Assembly: GCA_045646145.1 (NCBI GenBank)
Contig: JAZRKE010000083.1
Location: 1-53,998, forward strand
Source: SIG565 sp045646145
GTDB taxonomy: Bacteria; Bacillota; Clostridia; Oscillospirales; Acutalibacteraceae
Length of the DNA: 53,998 nucleotides
Direction: 5' to 3'
The notes under the pieces are model-generated. The model was given only the letters and a program-made list of their open reading frames with translations, did no database searches and was not told the origin of the DNA. The first letter of the stretch is position 1. The number at the start of each line of letters is the position of its first letter. This document shows positions 50,740 through 53,998 of this stretch, piece after piece. The translations under genes were made by a program, and so were the position numbers.

Positions 50740-51585
50740 TTACTTTAGTTTATTCGCAATATCTGCAAGATTCTCCATTGTCAGCTGTTCGCTGCGGATA
50801 TTTTCATTAATGTTAAGACCTTCGAGTATCTGCCTTAGTTTTTCTTTTTCGGTATGTAAAGTGTTTGAAACGGTGTTTATAAAGGTTTTTCGTCTTTGTG
50901 CAAAACAGGCCTTTATGAATTTGAAGAAAAAGGCTTCGTTATGGAGTTTTACGGGTGGATTTTCACGAACTTTCAACTGAATTACCGCCGAGTCAACCTT
51001 TGGTGGCGGCATAAAGCTTTCTTTGCCAACGCCGAAAAGAATTTCGCATTCGGCATAATAATTAACACATACTGTAAGGGCGCCTGAATCTCGGCTTCCA
51101 ACCTCGGCACAGATACGCTCTGCCGCTTCCTTTTGGACCATAACGGTTATATTATCGATGGGAAGCTTACTTTCGAGCAGCATTGTGATTATCGGTGAGG
51201 TTATATAGTAGGGCAGATTTGCACATACGGCAACTCGTTTGTAGCCGTCAAATTTTTCGCTTATGAGCGCCTTTAAATCCATTTTCATAGCGTCGCCGTA
51301 TATAATTTCAACGTTGTCGCAGTCCTTTAGTGTTACGGGCAGAATTTTTTGCAAGCTATTATCAAGCTCTATCGCTACAACCTTGCCTGCAACCTTTGAT
51401 AACTCATAGGTCAGCACGCCGATACCTGGGCCTATTTCAAGCACGGCGGTATCCTTATCGGCAGCAGCACTTGCCATCTGGGGACAGACCTCAGGGTTTA
51501 TTAAAAAGTTCTGACCCATAGACTTCTTAAAAGCAAAGCCCTCGCCCATAAATTTTTTAATTGTATTAACATCTGCAAGATTCAT
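50740..51585 (-). CDS. rsmA: 16S rRNA dimethyladenosine transferase KsgA (RsmA)
   Basis: KsgA dimethylates A1518 and A1519 near the 3' end of 16S rRNA. From ATG 51585 the protein has 281 residues, with QNFLINPEV, VLEIGPGIGVLTYEL (SAM motif) and the catalytic NLPYYITSP. The longer start at 51633 adds residues unlike the family, and AGGTGAAAT precedes ATG 51585. Its C-terminal domain is complete. Confidence 0.96.
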   Translation of the reverse strand: MNLADVNTIKKFMGEGFAFKKSMGQNFLINPEVCPQMASAAADKDTAVLEIGPGIGVLTYELSKVAGKVVAIELDNSLQKILPVTLKDCDNVEIIYGDAMKMDLKALISEKFDGYKRVAVCANLPYYITSPIITMLLESKLPIDNITVMVQKEAAERICAEVGSRDSGALTVCVNYYAECEILFGVGKESFMPPPKVDSAVIQLKVRENPPVKLHNEAFFFKFIKACFAQRRKTFINTVSNTLHTEKEKLRQILEGLNINENIRSEQLTMENLADIANKLK

Positions 51586-51643
51586 AATTTCACCTACTTT
51601 ACACATTATATAATAGATTTTTGTGTGTTGCAAGAAATTTTAG

Positions 51644-51672
51644 ATGACAAACAGAGATTTATGGTGTATAAT
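51644..51672 (+). promoter_or_regulatory. Predicted promoter of the 51704 gene
   Basis: ATGACA (51644-51649) and TATAAT (51667-51672) are 17 bases apart, 32 bases before the start codon. The -35 hexamer differs from consensus at its first base. Confidence 0.5.
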
Positions 51673-51703
51673 ATATACAATTTGTTATTGGAGTGAAAAT
51701 TTA

Positions 51704-52441
51704 ATGGATAAAAAATATTTTGACGCAATAATCGGTGAGATGCAGGTACTGCTTGACGGTCAGAAATTTATAAAAGATGAAGAAATTTTCAAAAACGACC
51801 AGAAAGCCGTGAAAATTGAGTATAATGATGCGGCTAAACAGTTTATTTTAATGATTGCTAATGTAAGCGATGGTGAGGTAGGAGAGTTCTCAGCCGCTTC
51901 AAGCTGGCTCTTTGATGAAAACCAGAATGAGCGTGATGCTGCGGCTGTAGGTGTTGACTTTGCCGATACATTAAGAACTCTGCTGGGTCTTAAAAAAGAA
52001 CGCGCTGCTGCGAATGTTGATTTGCCTGTAGCAGAAAAAAGTGACACTGCAACCATTTCTGCCTTGACACAGAAGCTACTTGCAACCTTTCCGCAATTCA
52101 AGGAGCCATATAAATCGAGTGTTCAGAAGCACAATAAGTTTTTATATCTCGACTTTTTTGCCGAAAATTTTGTTCCCGCAATAAAGCAGTTGATGGAGAC
52201 CGGCACAAAAAAGCAGAACAAAAAGCTTTTCGATATGCTGAGTGAAATGTATAATATCGGTAATGGAGAAACAACCGATGCGGTAGTAGCAATTATCTGC
52301 GCGGTAATCTACAATGATGAAAAAAAGGCACAGATTTTTGCTGAGTATACAAACGAAAACAAGCATATGAAAACGGCGGTTAGGGAGTTTACAAAAATTT
52401 TATCAAAGAACACAAAATTACAGACAGCATTAATCAAATAA
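51704..52441 (+). CDS. Conserved hypothetical cytoplasmic protein
   Basis: From ATG 51704 the protein has 245 residues, no signal peptide and no membrane helix. It begins MDKKYFDAII, has a region rich in charged residues and alanine, and a C-terminal helical part (NKKLFDMLSEMYNIGNGETT and similar). I do not recognise the family. GGAGTGAAAATTTA precedes the ATG; the start at 51644 would lie on the promoter and is rejected. It stands alone between a promoter and a terminator, so it is expressed on its own. Confidence 0.65.
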   Translation: MDKKYFDAIIGEMQVLLDGQKFIKDEEIFKNDQKAVKIEYNDAAKQFILMIANVSDGEVGEFSAASSWLFDENQNERDAAAVGVDFADTLRTLLGLKKERAAANVDLPVAEKSDTATISALTQKLLATFPQFKEPYKSSVQKHNKFLYLDFFAENFVPAIKQLMETGTKKQNKKLFDMLSEMYNIGNGETTDAVVAIICAVIYNDEKKAQIFAEYTNENKHMKTAVREFTKILSKNTKLQTALIK

Positions 52442-52467
52442 AAAAAGAGCCGTGTGGCTCTTTTTTT
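52441..52467 (+). terminator. Intrinsic terminator after the 51704 gene
   Basis: AAAAAAGAGCC and GGCTCTTTTTTT pair around GTGT. The stem starts at the stop codon and ends in a T-run. Confidence 0.8.
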
Positions 52468-52469
52468 AC

Positions 52470-52499
52470 TTGACAGGACACATAATAGTTTGTTATTAT
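52470..52499 (+). promoter_or_regulatory. Predicted sigma-A promoter of fucO
   Basis: TTGACA (52470-52475) and TATTAT (52494-52499) are 18 bases apart with an extended TGn. It is a strong promoter 34 bases before the ATG, so the gene is likely expressed well. Confidence 0.65.
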
Positions 52500-52533
52500 A
52501 TTAACATACCATTAAAATATTGGAGGTAATATT

Positions 52534-53676
52534 ATGGCAAATCGTTTTATTTCTAATGCAGTTTCCTACCACGGTAAAGGCGCAATTCTTGAAATCCCCG
52601 CAATCGTTAAGGCAAAGGGCTTAAAAAAGGCATTTATCGCGACCGACCCTGATTTAGTGAAGTTCGGTGTTACCAAAAAGGTAACCGATATTCTTGAAAA
52701 AGAAGGGATGGATTACGAAATTTATTCGGATATTAAACCCAATCCCACAATAGAAAATGTTAAATCCGGAGTAGAGGCATATAAGGCTTCCGGTGCGGAT
52801 TATATGATAGCAGTTGGTGGAGGTTCTTCTATGGATACCGGTAAGGCTATCGGTATTATCATAAACAATCCCGAGTTTTCAGATGTTCGCTCACTTGAGG
52901 GTGTTGCCCCAACAAAAAACCGCACTGTATTTACAATTGCTGTTCCCACTACTGCAGGTACTGCTGCAGAGGCCACTATTAACTACGTAATTACCGATGT
53001 TGAGAAAAAGCGTAAGTTTGTTTGTGTTGACGTAAATGATATTCCCGATGTTGCGGTTGTTGACCCTGATATGATGGCTTCAATGCCAAAATCTCTTACC
53101 GCCGCTACCGGTATGGACGCTTTAACACACGCTATTGAAGGTTATACCACAAAGGCTGCTTGGGATTTACCTGACTGCCTAAACCTTGAGGCTATACGCT
53201 TAATTGCCAAGAGCCTTCGTGCAGCATGCAACGGCGAAGATGAAGGCAGAGAGGGCATGGCACTGGGTCAGTTTGTAACCGGTATGGCTTTCTCTAATGT
53301 TGGTCTCGGTATCGCTCATTCCATCGCTCATACACTAGGTGCTGTTTATGACACTCCACATGGCGTTGCTTGTGCGATGATGCTTCCGATAGTAATGGCA
53401 TTCAATGCTGATGTTGCAGGCGATAAATACGAAGCCATTGCCAAGGCTATGGGTGTTGACACTACAGGTATGGATAAAAATACTTGCTGCAAGGCGGCTG
53501 TTGATGCTGTAAGACAGTTAAGCGTTGATGTTGGAATTCCGACAAAACTTCCCGCGATTAAGGAAGAGGATTTACAGTTCCTTGCAGAGTCTGCGTATGC
53601 CGATGCTTGTGCACCGGGCAACCCCAAGGCTGCAAGTGTTGAAGATATGAAAGCGCTTATCCGCGAACTTATGTAA
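52534..53676 (+). CDS. fucO: Iron-dependent alcohol dehydrogenase, lactaldehyde reductase (FucO) type
   Basis: The 380-residue protein matches group III iron alcohol dehydrogenases. It follows Escherichia coli FucO closely: GGGSSMDTGKAIGI (cofactor loop), VPTTAGTAAEATINYVITD, and iron ligands Asp195, His199, His262 and His276, each one residue earlier than in FucO. FucO reduces lactaldehyde to 1,2-propanediol during fucose or rhamnose breakdown. Sugar-degradation neighbours are not in this window, so the physiological substrate is inferred. TGGAGGTAAT precedes the ATG. Confidence 0.85.
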   Translation: MANRFISNAVSYHGKGAILEIPAIVKAKGLKKAFIATDPDLVKFGVTKKVTDILEKEGMDYEIYSDIKPNPTIENVKSGVEAYKASGADYMIAVGGGSSMDTGKAIGIIINNPEFSDVRSLEGVAPTKNRTVFTIAVPTTAGTAAEATINYVITDVEKKRKFVCVDVNDIPDVAVVDPDMMASMPKSLTAATGMDALTHAIEGYTTKAAWDLPDCLNLEAIRLIAKSLRAACNGEDEGREGMALGQFVTGMAFSNVGLGIAHSIAHTLGAVYDTPHGVACAMMLPIVMAFNADVAGDKYEAIAKAMGVDTTGMDKNTCCKAAVDAVRQLSVDVGIPTKLPAIKEEDLQFLAESAYADACAPGNPKAASVEDMKALIRELM

Positions 53677-53721
53677 AAAACAAAAGAACTGTTCAATTAA
53701 GCGAGGTTACTAAGAAAAGCA

Positions 53722-53755
53722 AAAGACTGTGCAGAAAACAATCTGCACAGTCTTT
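53722..53755 (+). terminator. Intrinsic terminator after fucO
   Basis: AAAGACTGTGCAGA (53722-53735) pairs perfectly with TCTGCACAGTCTTT (53742-53755) in a 14-bp stem and is followed by ATTGT. Confidence 0.75.
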
Positions 53756-53798
53756 ATTGTAGGGAAAAACCACCAGCTGTGCTGGTGGTACAATAAAG
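53752..53798. repeat. Palindromic repeat unit with nested hairpins
   Basis: CTTTATTGTA (53752-53761) and TACAATAAAG (53789-53798) are perfectly inverted and enclose a hairpin ACCACCAGC/GCTGGTGGT (53769-53777 and 53781-53789). It overlaps the fucO terminator stem and leads into the MITE-like block. Confidence 0.7.
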
Positions 53799-53831
53799 CT
53801 TTAGCTATGGGCAATCTCGCCGCAGCGATAA

Positions 53832-53987
53832 GGCCCCTTTGTGTAAAGGGGGCTGGCAAAAATCTTTGATTTTTGACTGGGGGATTGTTTGGTAAAAAAT
53901 TGTTGTGGGAAGAATATTGATTTTGCCCAGACAATCCCTCCGTCTTTTTGCTACGCAAAAATCCACCTCCCTTTACACAAGGGAGGC
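53832..53987. repeat. MITE-like palindromic element
   Basis: About 155 bp with imperfect terminal inverted repeats (53832-53853 and 53966-53987, sharing TTGTGTAAAGGG), inner inverted GGGATTGT/ACAATCCC (53881-53888 and 53931-53938) and a hairpin CAAAAATC/GATTTTTG (53857-53864 and 53868-53875). There is no coding region. From memory, sequences of this kind recur many times in gut clostridial genomes; copy number cannot be counted here. The unit may reach past the window end. Confidence 0.65.
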
Positions 53988-53998
53988 AATTTTCAGCC

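Noticed and set aside
53710..53958. Open frame on the minus strand at the right end
   Set aside because: It lies wholly within palindromic repeat DNA and has no ribosome binding site or known domain.
1..53998. CRISPR arrays, toxin-antitoxin pairs, restriction systems, prophage genes
   Set aside because: No regularly spaced repeats and no recognisable genes of these classes were seen; apart from the IS end and repeats the window is core chromosome.

Overview
The window is chromosomal DNA around the replication origin of a low-GC, endospore-forming Gram-positive bacterium, most likely a clostridium of the Oscillospirales/Ruminococcaceae type. This rests on dnaA-dnaN-yaaA-recF-remB-gyrB-gyrA, parAB with parS sites, sporulation genes (spoIID, spoIIID, spoVAE, a spoVB-like flippase), a cysteine T-box leader, and palindromic repeats of a kind common in gut clostridia. 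Species was not determined.

Layout. Positions 1-305 hold the 5' end of an IS200/IS605 transposase and its end hairpins. A leftward operon follows: mnmE-mnmG-rsmG and a Noc-like parB paralogue (5216 to 306). From 5387 to 19007 a rightward block encodes a lipoprotein/two-component system, a DUF1385 protein, prmC, recA-recX-rimO-pgsA, a zinc-ribbon membrane protein, and a T-box-controlled cysE-cysS-trmN6-rsmI group. Leftward spoIID converges on it. An unrecognised multi-pass membrane protein (20046-20900) lies before dnaA.

The origin core lies between dnaA and dnaN (22440-22662). It has one near-consensus DnaA box, two tandem 9-mers, and an 18-bp DnaA-trio tract very like that of Bacillus subtilis. 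To the right are the dnaN-gyrA operon, a CPBP protease, tadA, a short QueG-like protein, a leftward spoVB-like flippase, rarA, a pair of PH-domain membrane proteins, spoVAE, parA-parB flanked by two parS sites, a trehalase-family hydrolase, the dTDP-rhamnose genes rfbACBD and spoIIID. A leftward four-gene ABC exporter related to GldA/F/G follows, then a DUF1015 gene, tRNA-Met and tRNA-Glu, ksgA, an unrecognised gene, a FucO-type alcohol dehydrogenase and a MITE-like repeat cut by the window end.

How the parts work together. Most genes serve replication, segregation, DNA repair, tRNA/rRNA modification and translation. The usual rpmH-rnpA-yidC-jag segment is missing between mnmE and dnaA, replaced by about 15.5 kb of other genes, many on the lagging strand. 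parAB sits on the opposite side of the origin from its usual place. The least explained parts are the 163-bp insertion that duplicates the tRNA-Glu 3' end, the inverted repeat around the tRNA promoter, the origin's atypical DnaA-binding sequences, the lipoprotein/two-component unit and the Gld-like exporter.
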